DNA of 62,070 nt from Acidobacteriota bacterium (GTDB taxonomy: Bacteria > Acidobacteriota > Thermoanaerobaculia > Multivoradales > JAGPDF01): NCBI GenBank assembly GCA_014584695.1, contig JACTMI010000045.1, forward strand, positions 1 through 62,070. The letters run 5' to 3'. Under the pieces are notes generated by a model. It worked only from the letters and a program-made list of their open reading frames with translations, did not search any database and was not told where the DNA came from. Of this stretch, positions 13,301 to 22,445 are shown piece by piece (the first letter of the stretch is position 1; each line of letters starts with the position of its first letter). The translations under genes and the position numbers were made by a program.

Positions 13301-13993
13301 TCAGGCGCCGTGGCGAGCCAGGAAGCGGGCGAGGCGCTGCTCGTCGCCGGGGCGAAAGCGGAGGAAGCGGAGACCGAGGCCGGTCACGGGGTCCCGAGGT
13401 GGCGCGGCGTGACGAACCACCTCGGCGTCGCCCCCGAGCTCCTCCGCTCCGTCCGGCAGGTCGAGCACGAACTGCACGGCGGCACCGACCGGGTAGCGAT
13501 TGGCGGTGACCGCGAGCATGCCGCTGCGCGAGAGGTCCCGGGTCTGGCAGACGAACCGAGACGCTCCCTCCGCGATCCGCACCGTCAGCCTCGCCATCAC
13601 CCGGGTCGCGAGGCGGACGCGCTCGCGCAAGAGCTCGAGCACGGCTTCCTGCAGCTCGAGCGCGCCCCGCGCGGTCGAGAGCACGCGGTCCGACCGGCCG
13701 GCGAGAGCGCGCTCGGCCGACTCGAGCGTCGCGGGCGAGGCGAAGACGAGCAGCCGCGACGCACGGCTCGCCGAGCCCGACTGGCGCACCGCGTCGAGCA
13801 GCTGAAGCGCGCTCTCGCCGTCGTCGAAGCCCACCAGCAGGACGTCGAAGTCGATCAGCCGCGCCAGCTCGAGCGCGCTGGCGTGGCTCGACACGCGGTT
13901 GAGGTCGAAGTCGGATCGCTCCAGCGCCGGCGTCAGGGCCGCCGTCAACTCGGCCGGCAAGGCGGCGGCGAGCACGCGTCGCGGATGGCTCAT
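13301..13993 (-). CDS. PilZ-domain protein with receiver-like N-terminus
   Basis: A 230-residue protein. Residues 1-115 look like a degenerate response-regulator receiver (alternating strands and helices, DFDVLLVGFDDGESALQLL). The C-terminal 100 residues form a PilZ domain with the c-di-GMP-binding RxxxR (RLATR) and DxSxxG (DLSRSG) motifs. It is likely a c-di-GMP effector. Its start overlaps the preceding small gene (ATGA at 13990-13993). A diguanylate cyclase fragment lies just beyond its end on the other strand. Confidence 0.78.
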   Translation of the reverse strand: MSHPRRVLAAALPAELTAALTPALERSDFDLNRVSSHASALELARLIDFDVLLVGFDDGESALQLLDAVRQSGSASRASRLLVFASPATLESAERALAGRSDRVLSTARGALELQEAVLELLRERVRLATRVMARLTVRIAEGASRFVCQTRDLSRSGMLAVTANRYPVGAAVQFVLDLPDGAEELGGDAEVVRHAAPPRDPVTGLGLRFLRFRPGDEQRLARFLARHGA

Positions 13994-14220
13994 CGGTCCT
14001 CGCGCTGGCGGCTCAGGCGGAGGGTCTCGCGCAGGAGCGGCAGCGCCGCGAGGTCCTTCGGTCGCCCGGCGGCCTCCTTGCTCTCGATGACCGCTTCGAG
14101 GTCGAAGGTGGTCATCGGCGCGCCGTGGAGCACGGCGGCCGCCGCGTCCACGACGACATGCTCGACGCCGTGACGCGCGAGGAGCCGGAGCAGGTCACCG
14201 AATCTCTGGCCAGCGTCCAC
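13990..14220 (-). pseudogene. Nucleotidyltransferase-like protein with apparent internal deletion
   Basis: The 76-residue product starts (GTG) with FGDLLRLLARHGVEHVVV and LHGAPMTTFDL, the N-terminus of MNT/AbiEii-like nucleotidyltransferases. It then jumps directly to EAVIESKEAAGRPKDLAALP, which in relatives I recall sits near the C-terminus, tens of residues later. The glycine pair expected before the LHG segment is replaced by VDAAAA. It therefore looks like an in-frame deletion product lacking the catalytic core. It overlaps the upstream small gene by 26 bp and the PilZ gene by 4 bp. Confidence 0.6.
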
Positions 14221-14431
14221 CGGCGAGGTCCAGGAGATCGTCGACCGCTCGTTCGAGCACCGCGAGCCGCTCGGCGGGCGTCCGGTGCAGGCTCCGCCAG
14301 ATCTGCGTGCGATCGACTCCCTCGGGCGAGATGGCCACGCTCTCGAGCCAGCCCGGATAGGCGGGATCTTCCGGCTCGGGCGCGCCGGCCAGGTCGACGC
14401 CGGGCAGGGGCGGAAGCGCGCTCTCGGTCAA
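14195..14431 (-). CDS. Small conserved protein paired with nucleotidyltransferase-like gene
   Basis: A 78-residue protein with TTG as its likely start. The middle, WLESVAISPEGVDRTQIWRSL then TPAERLAVLERAVDDLL, resembles the small partner often encoded directly before nucleotidyltransferase-like genes. It has no signal peptide or membrane segment. The function is unknown; it may be the surviving half of a two-gene toxin-antitoxin-like module whose second gene is decayed. Confidence 0.55.
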   Translation of the reverse strand: MTESALPPLPGVDLAGAPEPEDPAYPGWLESVAISPEGVDRTQIWRSLHRTPAERLAVLERAVDDLLDLAGGRWPEIR

Positions 14432-14504
14432 GGTCCCGCGATTCTACGCCCTATGCCCCGCCACTCTGGCCTCGCCAGGCGGCGTCGAGGCGCTCGAGAC
14501 CCGG

Positions 14505-15806
14505 TCAGGCCTGCCGGCGCACCAGCAGGCGGTCGTAGGCGACCATCAGCACGGTCGAGAGGACGCCGATGCCGCCGACCCAGTACCACATGTGCGAGGC
14601 GTGGGCGAAGCCGGGGCCGGGGACGAACTGGCCGTCGACGGTCGCGCCGACGTAGTGGGCGACCAGCTTGCCCGAGGTGGCGCCGGAGATGAACGTGCCG
14701 ATCGCCACCGGCAGGAAGGCGAAACCCATGTAGGTTCCCACCTGCTCCTTGGGCGCGAGGTCGGCGACGTACTCGTAGTAGCGCGGCGCCTGCGTCGCCT
14801 CGCCGATGGCGAAGATGACGATCGCGCCGACCGTCATCGCCAGCGTCGGGAAGGCGCCCATGACGAACCAGGACACGGAGGCCAGCACGAAGCCGACGAT
14901 CATGGCGGCGAGCGGCGACAGGCGCCGGGCCACCGCCGCCGCCGGCACGGTGACCAGGATGATCGTCCAGGCGTCGACCGTTTCGATGATCTCGAAGCGC
15001 TCGAAGCGGAGCACGTCCCGGACGTAGAAGGGCAAGGCGTAGAAGATGTGCCAGAACATCGCCCAGAAGCCCGAGAAGATGATCAGGAAGCTCATGAACT
15101 TGAAGTCCCGGCCGACTTTGACCATGTCGGCGAGCACCCCCGGCATCGTCTTGGGCGGCGGCGCGTCGGCCGGCCGCTTCGGCTCCGTGAAGAAGACCAG
15201 GGTCGCGATCACCAGCGCCAGCGAGGTCAGCGAGGACATCACCAGGACGAAGGAGATGCCGACGCTCTCGCGCACCTGCAGCGCCAGGATCGGGCCGATG
15301 GCGCCGCCCAGATTCACCAGCGTGTAGTAGATCGAGTAGCCGAGCCCCTTGGTGTCGGCGCTGGTCGTGCGCGCCACCGTGCCGACGATCGACGGCTTGA
15401 TCAGCGAGCCGCCGATCGCGGTGACGAGCAGCGCCAGGATCATGTAGACCTCGGCGCCCAGGGCGTCGACTAGGGGCTTGCCCTGCGGCAGGCCGCCCAG
15501 GCCGATCAGGAAGTAGCCGACGCAGAAGATCGAGAAGCAGGCGAGCAGGCTCTTCTTGAAGCCGTAGCGGTCGACCACCGTGCCGGCCAGGATCGGCAGC
15601 AGGTAGAGCAGCGTGTTGAACAGGCTCCCCACCAGCCAGCCGGCCTTCTCCGGGCCGAGGCCGACCTGATCGGCGACGAAGACCGCCAGGATCGCCTTCG
15701 AGCCGTAGTAGGCGAAGCGCTCGAACAGCTCGATGATGTTGGCGACCCAGAAGTTCCTCGAGAAGCCGGTGCGCGCCTTGTGCAGCAAGTCCGAGAATCC
15801 CGACAT
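14505..15806 (-). CDS. POT-family (MFS) peptide transporter
   Basis: A 433-residue integral membrane protein with about 12 hydrophobic segments. The N-terminal FWVANIIELFERFAYYGSKAIL carries the ExxERFAYYG-type motif of proton-dependent oligopeptide transporters. VDRYGFKKSLL is the MFS loop 2-3 motif. POT proteins import di- and tripeptides with protons across the inner membrane. A large-subfamily peptide transporter gene (OPT) lies 28 bases upstream in the same direction, so the two are probably one peptide-uptake operon. Confidence 0.87.
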   Translation of the reverse strand: MSGFSDLLHKARTGFSRNFWVANIIELFERFAYYGSKAILAVFVADQVGLGPEKAGWLVGSLFNTLLYLLPILAGTVVDRYGFKKSLLACFSIFCVGYFLIGLGGLPQGKPLVDALGAEVYMILALLVTAIGGSLIKPSIVGTVARTTSADTKGLGYSIYYTLVNLGGAIGPILALQVRESVGISFVLVMSSLTSLALVIATLVFFTEPKRPADAPPPKTMPGVLADMVKVGRDFKFMSFLIIFSGFWAMFWHIFYALPFYVRDVLRFERFEIIETVDAWTIILVTVPAAAVARRLSPLAAMIVGFVLASVSWFVMGAFPTLAMTVGAIVIFAIGEATQAPRYYEYVADLAPKEQVGTYMGFAFLPVAIGTFISGATSGKLVAHYVGATVDGQFVPGPGFAHASHMWYWVGGIGVLSTVLMVAYDRLLVRRQA

Positions 15807-15834
15807 GGTCGTGGGGCCTCCGTCGATCGAAAGG

Positions 15835-17850
15835 TCAGGCGCGCACGCGGCGCAGCGGCAGGCCGACCAACAGCCAGCCGATCACGCCCAGCGCGACGAG
15901 CGAGCTCCAGGCGCCGGCCGGGCCGGCCACGAAGGCGAACTGCTCGACTCCGAAGAGCGTCTGGGTGAGCGAGACGAAGCCGTCCGAGACCAGCACCAGC
16001 CCGGCCATCACGACGCCGGTCAGCGACTCGCCCGCGATCAGGCCCGAGGCGACCAGCGAGCCGAAGTTGTCGAAATTGTCGCCGGCGATCCCCCGCCGCG
16101 CCGCGAGCTTGTCCGCCGCCCACTTCAGGCAGCCGCCGAGGAAGATCGCGCCCGTGGTCTCGAACGGCAGGTACATGCCGACCGCGATCAGCGTCGGCGA
16201 GGGCGCCTTCATCAGGATCAGCGCCAGCGAGAAGCACATGCCGAACAGCACCAGGCCCCACGGCATCTCGCCGCCGACGATCCCCTGCGCGAGCTGCGCC
16301 ATCAGCCCGGCCTGCGGCGCCGACAGCTCGCGGTCGCCGATGCCGATGCCGCCCCGCAGCTTGTTCGCCTCGTGCAGCCAGAGCATCGGGAAGACCAGGA
16401 CGAACGAGGTCGAGATGGTGGCCAGGATCTCGGCGATCTGCATCTTGCGTGGCGTGCCGCCGAGGATGTGGCCGACCTTGAGATCCTGGATCAGGCTGCC
16501 CGAGACGCAGATCGCGCAGCAGACGACCGCCGCCACGCCGAGCACCGCCCCGACCCCCTCGAGCCCGGTGACGCCGAAGGCGACCATCAGCAGCGCCGAG
16601 AGAATCAGCGCCGAGAGCGTCAGCCCGGAGACCGGCTGGTTCGAGCCGCCGACCAGGCCGACCAGGTAGCCGCCGACGGCGGAAAGCAGGAAGCCGAGCA
16701 CCAGCATCACCAGCGCCGCGATGCCGGCCGCCATCCAGTCGCCGGTGAAGTGCTGGTAGATCCAGGCGATCGCGAGCGTCAGGGCGACGATGCCGCCGAG
16801 GATGAAGCGGGGGTCGAGGTCCTGCTCGAGGCGCGACGGCGCCGCCTGGCGGCTCCCCTTGTGGAAGGCGCCTCGGAAGGCCGAAGCGATCGACTTGCGC
16901 ATCCCCCACATCGTCTTGCTGGCGCCGACCACCATGGCGCCGACCGCGATCGGCCGCACGACGTTGTACCAGACCGAGAAGATGAGCTCGGAGTCCGGAG
17001 CGGCGGCGCCGCCCGCCGACAGCGTCTGCGCCAAATTCGGATCGACGAAGAAGGCGAGCGGGATGAAGACCAGCCAGGCGAGCACGCCGCCCGAGAAGTT
17101 GATCGCCGCCAGCTCGAAGCCGATGATGTAGCCGACGCCGATCAGCGCCGGCGAGATCGCCGGCGTGGCGAAGGCGACCGCGCCGCGGTGCTGTACGTCG
17201 CCGAGCGGCGTGCGCGAGGAGTCGAAGTGGTGCACCACCGAGGCCGGCAGCGCGCGGAAGAACTCGACCGATTCCCGGAACAGCCGCACGCCGGCGCCGT
17301 CCTTGAAGATCTGGATCAGCATGCCGACGCCCATGGCGCCGAAGACGTACTTCGCGCCGCTCTCCCCGGCCTGGCCCGCGCGCACGATCGCCGCGCAAGC
17401 GCGGCTTTCCGGATAGGGCAGGCCGGCGTCGACCGCCAGCGTGCGCCGCAGCAGCGTGATGAAGAAGACGCCCAGCACGCCGCCGAAGAGCAGGATCAGG
17501 CTGGTCTCCCAGTAGTTGAACGTCGACCAGAGACGCTGGCCGTCGACCGAGACCAGGAGAAAGGCCGGAATCGTGAAGATGGCGCCCGCGGCGAGGGCCT
17601 CGCCCACCGTCCCGGCCGCGCGCGCGATGTTCTGCTCGAGCACGGTGCCGCGGACGAACGGCAGCCGGAAGGCGGCGAGCGCGAGGATCGCGGCCGGAAA
17701 GGTCGCCGACACCGTCTGGCCGGCCTTCAAGGCCAAGTAGGCGTTGGCGGCCCCCATCATGGCGGCCAGCACCAGCCCGAGGACCACCGCCTTGATCGTC
17801 AGCTCGGCGACATTGGCGTCGGCCGCGATGTACGGCTTCTGCTCCTCCAT
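15835..17850 (-). CDS. OPT-family oligopeptide transporter
   Basis: A 671-residue polytopic membrane protein. Near the N-terminus ELTIKAVVLGLVLAAMMGAANAYLALKAGQT matches the opening of the OPT/YSL family. Hydrophobic helices continue to the C-terminus, with a short hydrophilic loop near 300. OPT transporters move peptides or metal chelates. The start at 17850 (MEEQKPYIAADA) was chosen because the protein then begins as in the family and a G-rich tract precedes it; extending further upstream adds 47 low-complexity residues. Confidence 0.9.
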   Translation of the reverse strand: MEEQKPYIAADANVAELTIKAVVLGLVLAAMMGAANAYLALKAGQTVSATFPAAILALAAFRLPFVRGTVLEQNIARAAGTVGEALAAGAIFTIPAFLLVSVDGQRLWSTFNYWETSLILLFGGVLGVFFITLLRRTLAVDAGLPYPESRACAAIVRAGQAGESGAKYVFGAMGVGMLIQIFKDGAGVRLFRESVEFFRALPASVVHHFDSSRTPLGDVQHRGAVAFATPAISPALIGVGYIIGFELAAINFSGGVLAWLVFIPLAFFVDPNLAQTLSAGGAAAPDSELIFSVWYNVVRPIAVGAMVVGASKTMWGMRKSIASAFRGAFHKGSRQAAPSRLEQDLDPRFILGGIVALTLAIAWIYQHFTGDWMAAGIAALVMLVLGFLLSAVGGYLVGLVGGSNQPVSGLTLSALILSALLMVAFGVTGLEGVGAVLGVAAVVCCAICVSGSLIQDLKVGHILGGTPRKMQIAEILATISTSFVLVFPMLWLHEANKLRGGIGIGDRELSAPQAGLMAQLAQGIVGGEMPWGLVLFGMCFSLALILMKAPSPTLIAVGMYLPFETTGAIFLGGCLKWAADKLAARRGIAGDNFDNFGSLVASGLIAGESLTGVVMAGLVLVSDGFVSLTQTLFGVEQFAFVAGPAGAWSSLVALGVIGWLLVGLPLRRVRA

Positions 17851-18235
17851 CCCGCCCCCCCCTTTTTCACCGCTGACCTGGAATCGAGTCCGAACGACGC
17901 CGGATCCTACCAGCCGCCCAGCCGCGTGGTCGCCTCTCCAAACCGACGGGAGGCCAAGAGAGCCCACGGGGGCCCTACCCTTCCCCCTCACCCCTTTCTT
18001 CCCGCAAGAGGCCTCCGACTCCTCTGCCTCCCGGGAAGCTCGGAGGCCGCGCCACCGCGGGCCCGTCCACCCCTACCGCCCCAACGCGGCCGACGCGCAG
18101 GCGCGCGCTCACGATCCGCGCGCCACCCGAAGCGCGCCGGTTCCCGGGAGGGAGAGGAGTCGGAGGCCTCGCCACCACGAGCGCCACGAACTGCGCGCAG
18201 CCGGGAAGCCGCGCGGCGGGGAAACGAGGAGGACT
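17851..18235. other. Gene-free 385-bp region between OPT transporter and tRNA-Pro
   Basis: No coding gene is supported here. The region is very GC-rich and is dominated by the inverted-repeat structure listed separately. On the minus strand it lies between the tRNA 3' end and the transporter start, so it would contain the tRNA terminator and the transporter's promoter or leader. A long frame runs through it on the plus strand, but its composition is antisense-like. Confidence 0.6.
18008..18170. repeat. 30-bp imperfect inverted repeat flanking a 103-bp core
   Basis: Bases 18008-18037 and 18141-18170 are reverse complements with 29 of 30 matches. A third related arm, TCGGAGGCC at 18040-18048, can pair perfectly with 18010-18018, so the left arm has two competing partners. 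The structure could be a small mobile or palindromic element, or a leader that switches between hairpins ahead of the OPT gene on the minus strand. Confidence 0.7.
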
Positions 18236-18312
18236 TGGTCGGGGCGAGAGGATTTGAACCTCCGGCCTCACGGACCCGAACCGTGCGCTCTACCAAGCTG
18301 AGCTACGCCCCG
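18236..18312 (-). tRNA. tRNA-Pro (anticodon CGG)
   Basis: Full cloverleaf on the minus strand: 7-bp acceptor CGGGGCG/CGCCCCG, D-arm GCTC/GAGC, anticodon stem CACGG/CCGTG around loop TTCGGGT (anticodon CGG, reads CCG), and T-arm GGAGG-TTCAAAT-CCTCT. The discriminator is A and CCA is encoded at 18238-18236. It serves the CCG codon, which is common in a genome this GC-rich. Confidence 0.96.
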
Positions 18313-18471
18313 GAGAGTGCTGCGGCGCCGCGAGAACCGCGGCTACCCGTCGCCTCGGGTTCGCGACGGGGCGGAGGGAGCCTCCGCGAGGGGCGCAGAC
18401 TATCGCCGCGCCGGACGCCGGTCAAGCGCGCCTGCGGTAGGATCCCGGCAGATTCCCAGGGAGTGGGGCGA

Positions 18472-20241
18472 ATGCCGATCCGCACGCTTGCCGAGCTGTT
18501 CCAGACCGCCGCCGGCTACCAGAAAGCGGCCTGCCTGATGCACAAAGTGGACGGTGAGTACCGGTCGATCTCGACCGAGGAATTCGCCGGCCAGGTGCGC
18601 AAGCTGGCCAAGGCCCTGCTGGACGCCGGCATCCGGCGCGGCGACCGCGTGGCGCTGATGGCGGAGAACGGCCCCCACTGGCCAGTGGTCGACTTCGCGA
18701 CCCTGGCGATCGGCGCCGTCCTGGTGCCGATCTACCCCACCCTGCTGCCCGAGGGCGCGGCCTACGTCGCGCGCGACAGCGGCGCGCGCATCCTGTTCGT
18801 CCAGGGCCGGGAGCGGCTCGAGGGGATGCTCGGCGTGCGCGCCGAGATGCCGGCGATCGAGAAGGTGGTGGCGATCGGCGCCGGAGGCGGGCCCGCGGAG
18901 GTCGAGGGCTTCGAGGCCTTCGTCGCCCTCGGTTCGGAGGTCACCAAGGCGGAATTCGACTCCTGGACCGCGATCGCGCAACCGGAGGACCTGGCGACGC
19001 TCATCTACACCAGCGGCACCACGGGTGAGCCCAAGGGGGTCATGCTGACCCACTCGAATCTGGTCTCGAACATCCTTTCGGGCTGTCAGGTGCTGGGACT
19101 CCAGGGCGACTTCACGGCGCTCTCCTTCCTGCCGCTCTCGCACTCCTTCGAGCGGCTGGTCGACTACTGCTACTTCCACGTCGGCGTCACCATCGCCTAC
19201 GCCGAGTCGGTGCAGACCGTGGCCCAGAACCTGCTCGAGGTCCGGCCGCACGTCTTCGTCGCGGTGCCGCGGGTCTACGAGAAGGTGATGGCCCGCGTGC
19301 TCGACACCGCCACCGCCGCCGGCGGCCTCAAGGCCAAGATCTTCCGCTGGGCGCTCGGCGTCGGCCGCGCCGCGCTGCCCAGGCGGCTGCGGTTCGAGGG
19401 CGCCGGCTTGCGCGCGGCGATCGCCGACAAGCTGGTCTTCTCGAAGATCCGCGCCCGCCTGGGCGGGCGCTTCGTGTTCGCCATCTCGGGCGGCGCCCCG
19501 CTCGCGCGCGACACCGCGGAGTTCTTCTGGGGGGCGGGCATCCCGATCTACGAAGGCTACGGGCTGACCGAAACCTCTCCGGTGATCTCGGTCAACGGCC
19601 GCGGCGCGGTCAAGCTCGGCACGGTCGGCCGCGCCATTCCGGGCGTCGAGGTCCGGATCGCCGACGACGGCGAGATCCTGGCCAAAGGCCCGAACATCAT
19701 GCAGGGCTACTTCGGCCGCCCGACCGACACCGCCGAGGTGATCGACGCCGAGGGCTGGTTCCATACCGGCGACATCGGCCAGGTGGACGAGGACGGCTTC
19801 CTCGCCATCACCGACCGCAAGAAGGAGCTGATCGTCAACGCCTACGGCAAGAACATCGCCCCGGCACCGATCGAGAACGCGCTCAAGACCAGCCGCTGGA
19901 TCGCCCAGGCGGTGGTCATCGGCGACACGCGACAGTTCCTCTGCGCCCTGCTGGTGCCCGATTTCGAGACCGTGCGGCCGTGGGCGGCGGCGCAGGGGAT
20001 CGAGGGCGACAATGCCACCCTCGCCGCGCACCCGCGGCTGCTCGAGCTGGTGCGCGCCGACGTCGACGCGGTCAACGCCGAGCTCGCCCGCTACGAGCAG
20101 ATCCGCGCCTGGACGCTGTTGCCCCAGGAGTTCACCATCGAGTCGGGCGAGCTGACGCCGAAACTGTCGGTCAAGCGGCGGGTGGTGCACAAGAAGTACC
20201 TGGCCGAAATCGAGCGGCTGTACGGCCAAGTCGAGGGCTGA
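18472..20241 (+). CDS. Long-chain fatty acid--CoA ligase (AMP-forming)
   Basis: A 589-residue ANL-superfamily enzyme that activates fatty acids to acyl-CoA through an acyl-adenylate. The P-loop YTSGTTGEPKGVMLTHSN lies near residues 178-195, YEGYGLTETSP near 361-371, and the GWFHTGDIGQVDEDGFLAITDRKKELI hinge near 425-451. The C-terminal lysine region ELTPKLSVKRR is present. The length and the LPLSHSFERL segment match bacterial FadD15-like long-chain ligases. The start MPIRTLAELF follows CAGGGAG. It lies six bases ahead of a beta-oxidation fusion gene. Confidence 0.93.
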   Translation: MPIRTLAELFQTAAGYQKAACLMHKVDGEYRSISTEEFAGQVRKLAKALLDAGIRRGDRVALMAENGPHWPVVDFATLAIGAVLVPIYPTLLPEGAAYVARDSGARILFVQGRERLEGMLGVRAEMPAIEKVVAIGAGGGPAEVEGFEAFVALGSEVTKAEFDSWTAIAQPEDLATLIYTSGTTGEPKGVMLTHSNLVSNILSGCQVLGLQGDFTALSFLPLSHSFERLVDYCYFHVGVTIAYAESVQTVAQNLLEVRPHVFVAVPRVYEKVMARVLDTATAAGGLKAKIFRWALGVGRAALPRRLRFEGAGLRAAIADKLVFSKIRARLGGRFVFAISGGAPLARDTAEFFWGAGIPIYEGYGLTETSPVISVNGRGAVKLGTVGRAIPGVEVRIADDGEILAKGPNIMQGYFGRPTDTAEVIDAEGWFHTGDIGQVDEDGFLAITDRKKELIVNAYGKNIAPAPIENALKTSRWIAQAVVIGDTRQFLCALLVPDFETVRPWAAAQGIEGDNATLAAHPRLLELVRADVDAVNAELARYEQIRAWTLLPQEFTIESGELTPKLSVKRRVVHKKYLAEIERLYGQVEG

Positions 20242-20247
20242 CGTTCG

Positions 20248-22398
20248 ATGAACGAGATCTTCCACCTCGAGGTGGGAGCCGGCGGCGTCGCGACGCTGAC
20301 CTTCGACTTGCCGGGCAAGAAGGCCAACATCTTCACGCGCGCGGCGCTGGTCGAGCTCGACGCCCTGGTCGGCGCGCTCACCCTGCGCCGCGACATCTCC
20401 ATCCTGGTGCTCTGCTCCGCCAAGCCCGACATCTTCATCGCCGGCGCCGACGTCGAAGAGATCGCCCACGTCACCGACCCGGTGGTGGCCGAGACCGGCT
20501 CGCGCTACGGCCACCGGATCTTCTCGGCCTGGGAGGCGCTGCCCTTTCCGACCGTCGCGGCGATCCGTGGCACCTGCCTGGGCGGCGGCACCGAGCTGGC
20601 GCTGGCTGCGACCTGGATCGTGGTCTCGGACCGGCCCGAGCTGCGGATCGGTCTGCCCGAGATCCAGCTCGGCATCGTCCCCGGCTGGGGCGGCTGTGTC
20701 CGCCTGCCGCGGCGGGTCGGGCTGCTCGCGGCACTCGAGCTGATCCTGCCCGGCAAGGCGATCCCCGGCCGCCGCGCGGCGAAGCTGGGGCTGGCCGACG
20801 CGGTGCTGCCGGACGCCGGCTTCCTCCACCACGTCCGGGACTTCGCCACCGCCAAGGCCGGCACCCGTGGTGGGCCGCGCCGCCGCGTCGGCTGGCGCGA
20901 GCGGCTGCTGATCTCGAACCCGCTGGGTCGCCGGTTCGTGATCGAGCAGGCGCGCCGAAAGACGTTGGCCCAGACCCGGGGGCGCTTCCCCGCGCCGCTC
21001 GCCGCGCTCGAAGTCGTCGCGACCGCGCTCGGCGAGGGAGCCGCCGCAGGCTTCGAGGCCGAAGCGCGGGCGATCGGCCGTCTCGCTACCTCGCCGGTGG
21101 CCAAGAACCTGATCTACCTGTTCCGTCAGATCGAAGCCGGCAAGCGCGGCGGCGACGAGGGCACCGAGCGCATCGCCGAAGTCCACCGGCCGGCGGTGAT
21201 CGGCGCCGGGGTCATGGGGGGCGGCATCGCCCACCTGATCGCCGACAAGACCGGGCTGCCGGTGCGGGTCAAGGACCTTCAACCGGAAGCCCTCGCGACC
21301 GCGCTCCGGCACGCTTCCGGCCTGTTCGAGCGACAGGTCCGCCGGCGCCGGATGAAGCCGGCCGAGAAGCGGCGCCGGATGGCCCTCGTCCAGCCGACGC
21401 TCGAGGATGACGGCCTCGCGAGCTGCGATTTCACGATCGAGGCGGTGGTCGAGAATCTCGGCGTCAAGCAGCGCGTTTTCGGCGAGCTGTCGAAACGGGT
21501 GGGGGACCGGGCAATCCTCGCCACCAACACCTCGTCGCTGTCGATCGAGGACATTGGCCAGCTGGCGGCCCACCGCGAGCGGGTGGTGGGGATGCACTTC
21601 TTCAATCCGGTCGACAAGATGCCGCTGGTCGAGGTGGTGGTCGGCAAGCACACCGGGCGGCTCGCCGCGCGGGCCGCCGCCGCCTTCGCCCGGCGGCTCG
21701 GCAAGACGCCGGTCGAGGTTCGCGACGGGCCGGGATTCCTGGTCAACCGTCTGCTCGCTTTCTACTCGGCCGAGGCGATGTGGCTCCTGGACGAAGGCTT
21801 CCGGGTCGAGGACGTCGACCGCGCGATGGTCGATTGGGGGATGCCGATGGGTCCGCTCCGCTTGGCCGACGAGGTCGGTCTGGACGTCTCGGCCAAGGTC
21901 GGCAAGATCCTGCACGAGGCCTTCGGCGACCGCCTCCCCTTCCCGGCCTGGATCGACCGTCTCGCCGAGCCTGGCCGGCTGGGCGTCAAGAGCGGCCTGG
22001 GGGTCTACCGCTACGACGGCCGGCGCCAGCTCGGACCCGACCCGGCGCTCGCCGGCCGGCTGGGGTTGGTGCCCCGGCATCGCGACCCCGACCTCGGCGC
22101 GCTGGCCGAGCGAATGGTGCTGCCGATGGTCAACGAAGCCGCACGCTGTCTCGAGGAGCAGATCGTCGCCAACCCCGGCGCGCTCGACCTGGCGATGGTG
22201 TTCGGCACCGGCTTCCCCCCCTTCCGCGGCGGCCTCTGCCGCTGGGCCGACCAGGAGGGGCTGGTCCGCCTGGTCGAGCGGCTGGAGCGCTATGCCGATG
22301 CGGTCGGTCCCCGCTTCGCTCCCTGCGAGGCCCTGCGCCGCTTCGCCGACGAAGGGGGATTCGCCGCCGCCTTCCTGTCGGAGACCCGGATCGCCTGA
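20248..22398 (+). CDS. fadJ: Fatty acid oxidation multifunctional protein (enoyl-CoA hydratase / 3-hydroxyacyl-CoA dehydrogenase)
   Basis: A 716-residue FadB/FadJ-type fusion. The crotonase half has the oxyanion-hole segment IRGTCLGGGTELALAA and both catalytic glutamates (about Glu116 and Glu138). The dehydrogenase half begins with the NAD fold VIGAGVMGGGIAHLIADK near 315 and has the catalytic His in GMHFFNPVDKMPLVEVV. It performs the second and third steps of beta-oxidation. No thiolase is next to it. It forms an operon with the acyl-CoA ligase just upstream. The symbol is by family; FadB versus FadJ cannot be separated here. Confidence 0.92.
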   Translation: MNEIFHLEVGAGGVATLTFDLPGKKANIFTRAALVELDALVGALTLRRDISILVLCSAKPDIFIAGADVEEIAHVTDPVVAETGSRYGHRIFSAWEALPFPTVAAIRGTCLGGGTELALAATWIVVSDRPELRIGLPEIQLGIVPGWGGCVRLPRRVGLLAALELILPGKAIPGRRAAKLGLADAVLPDAGFLHHVRDFATAKAGTRGGPRRRVGWRERLLISNPLGRRFVIEQARRKTLAQTRGRFPAPLAALEVVATALGEGAAAGFEAEARAIGRLATSPVAKNLIYLFRQIEAGKRGGDEGTERIAEVHRPAVIGAGVMGGGIAHLIADKTGLPVRVKDLQPEALATALRHASGLFERQVRRRRMKPAEKRRRMALVQPTLEDDGLASCDFTIEAVVENLGVKQRVFGELSKRVGDRAILATNTSSLSIEDIGQLAAHRERVVGMHFFNPVDKMPLVEVVVGKHTGRLAARAAAAFARRLGKTPVEVRDGPGFLVNRLLAFYSAEAMWLLDEGFRVEDVDRAMVDWGMPMGPLRLADEVGLDVSAKVGKILHEAFGDRLPFPAWIDRLAEPGRLGVKSGLGVYRYDGRRQLGPDPALAGRLGLVPRHRDPDLGALAERMVLPMVNEAARCLEEQIVANPGALDLAMVFGTGFPPFRGGLCRWADQEGLVRLVERLERYADAVGPRFAPCEALRRFADEGGFAAAFLSETRIA

Positions 22399-22422
22399 CC
22401 CCTGGTTCGCGGCTTGCAGTAG

Positions 22423-22442
22423 CTCCTCCCCGAAAGGAGGGG
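22423..22442 (+). promoter_or_regulatory. Hairpin covering the Shine-Dalgarno of the VWFA gene
   Basis: CTCCTCC (22423-22429) can pair with GGAGGGG (22436-22442) through seven pairs, one of them G-U, around loop CCGAAA. The 3' arm contains the AGGAGG ribosome site, three bases before the ATG at 22446. The hairpin would mask the ribosome site when folded. Confidence 0.5.
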
Positions 22443-22445
22443 CCC

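Noticed and set aside
15733-18471. A very long plus-strand open frame running through the two peptide transporter genes
   Set aside because: It is antisense to strong membrane-protein genes, has His/Arg/Asp-rich shadow composition and no recognisable domain. Only its last part (from 18472) is real, the acyl-CoA ligase.
18400-22080. A minus-strand open frame of over 1,200 codons
   Set aside because: It is the reverse shadow of the acyl-CoA ligase and fadJ-type genes, with Asp/Arg/Gln/His-rich composition typical of antisense frames at high GC.
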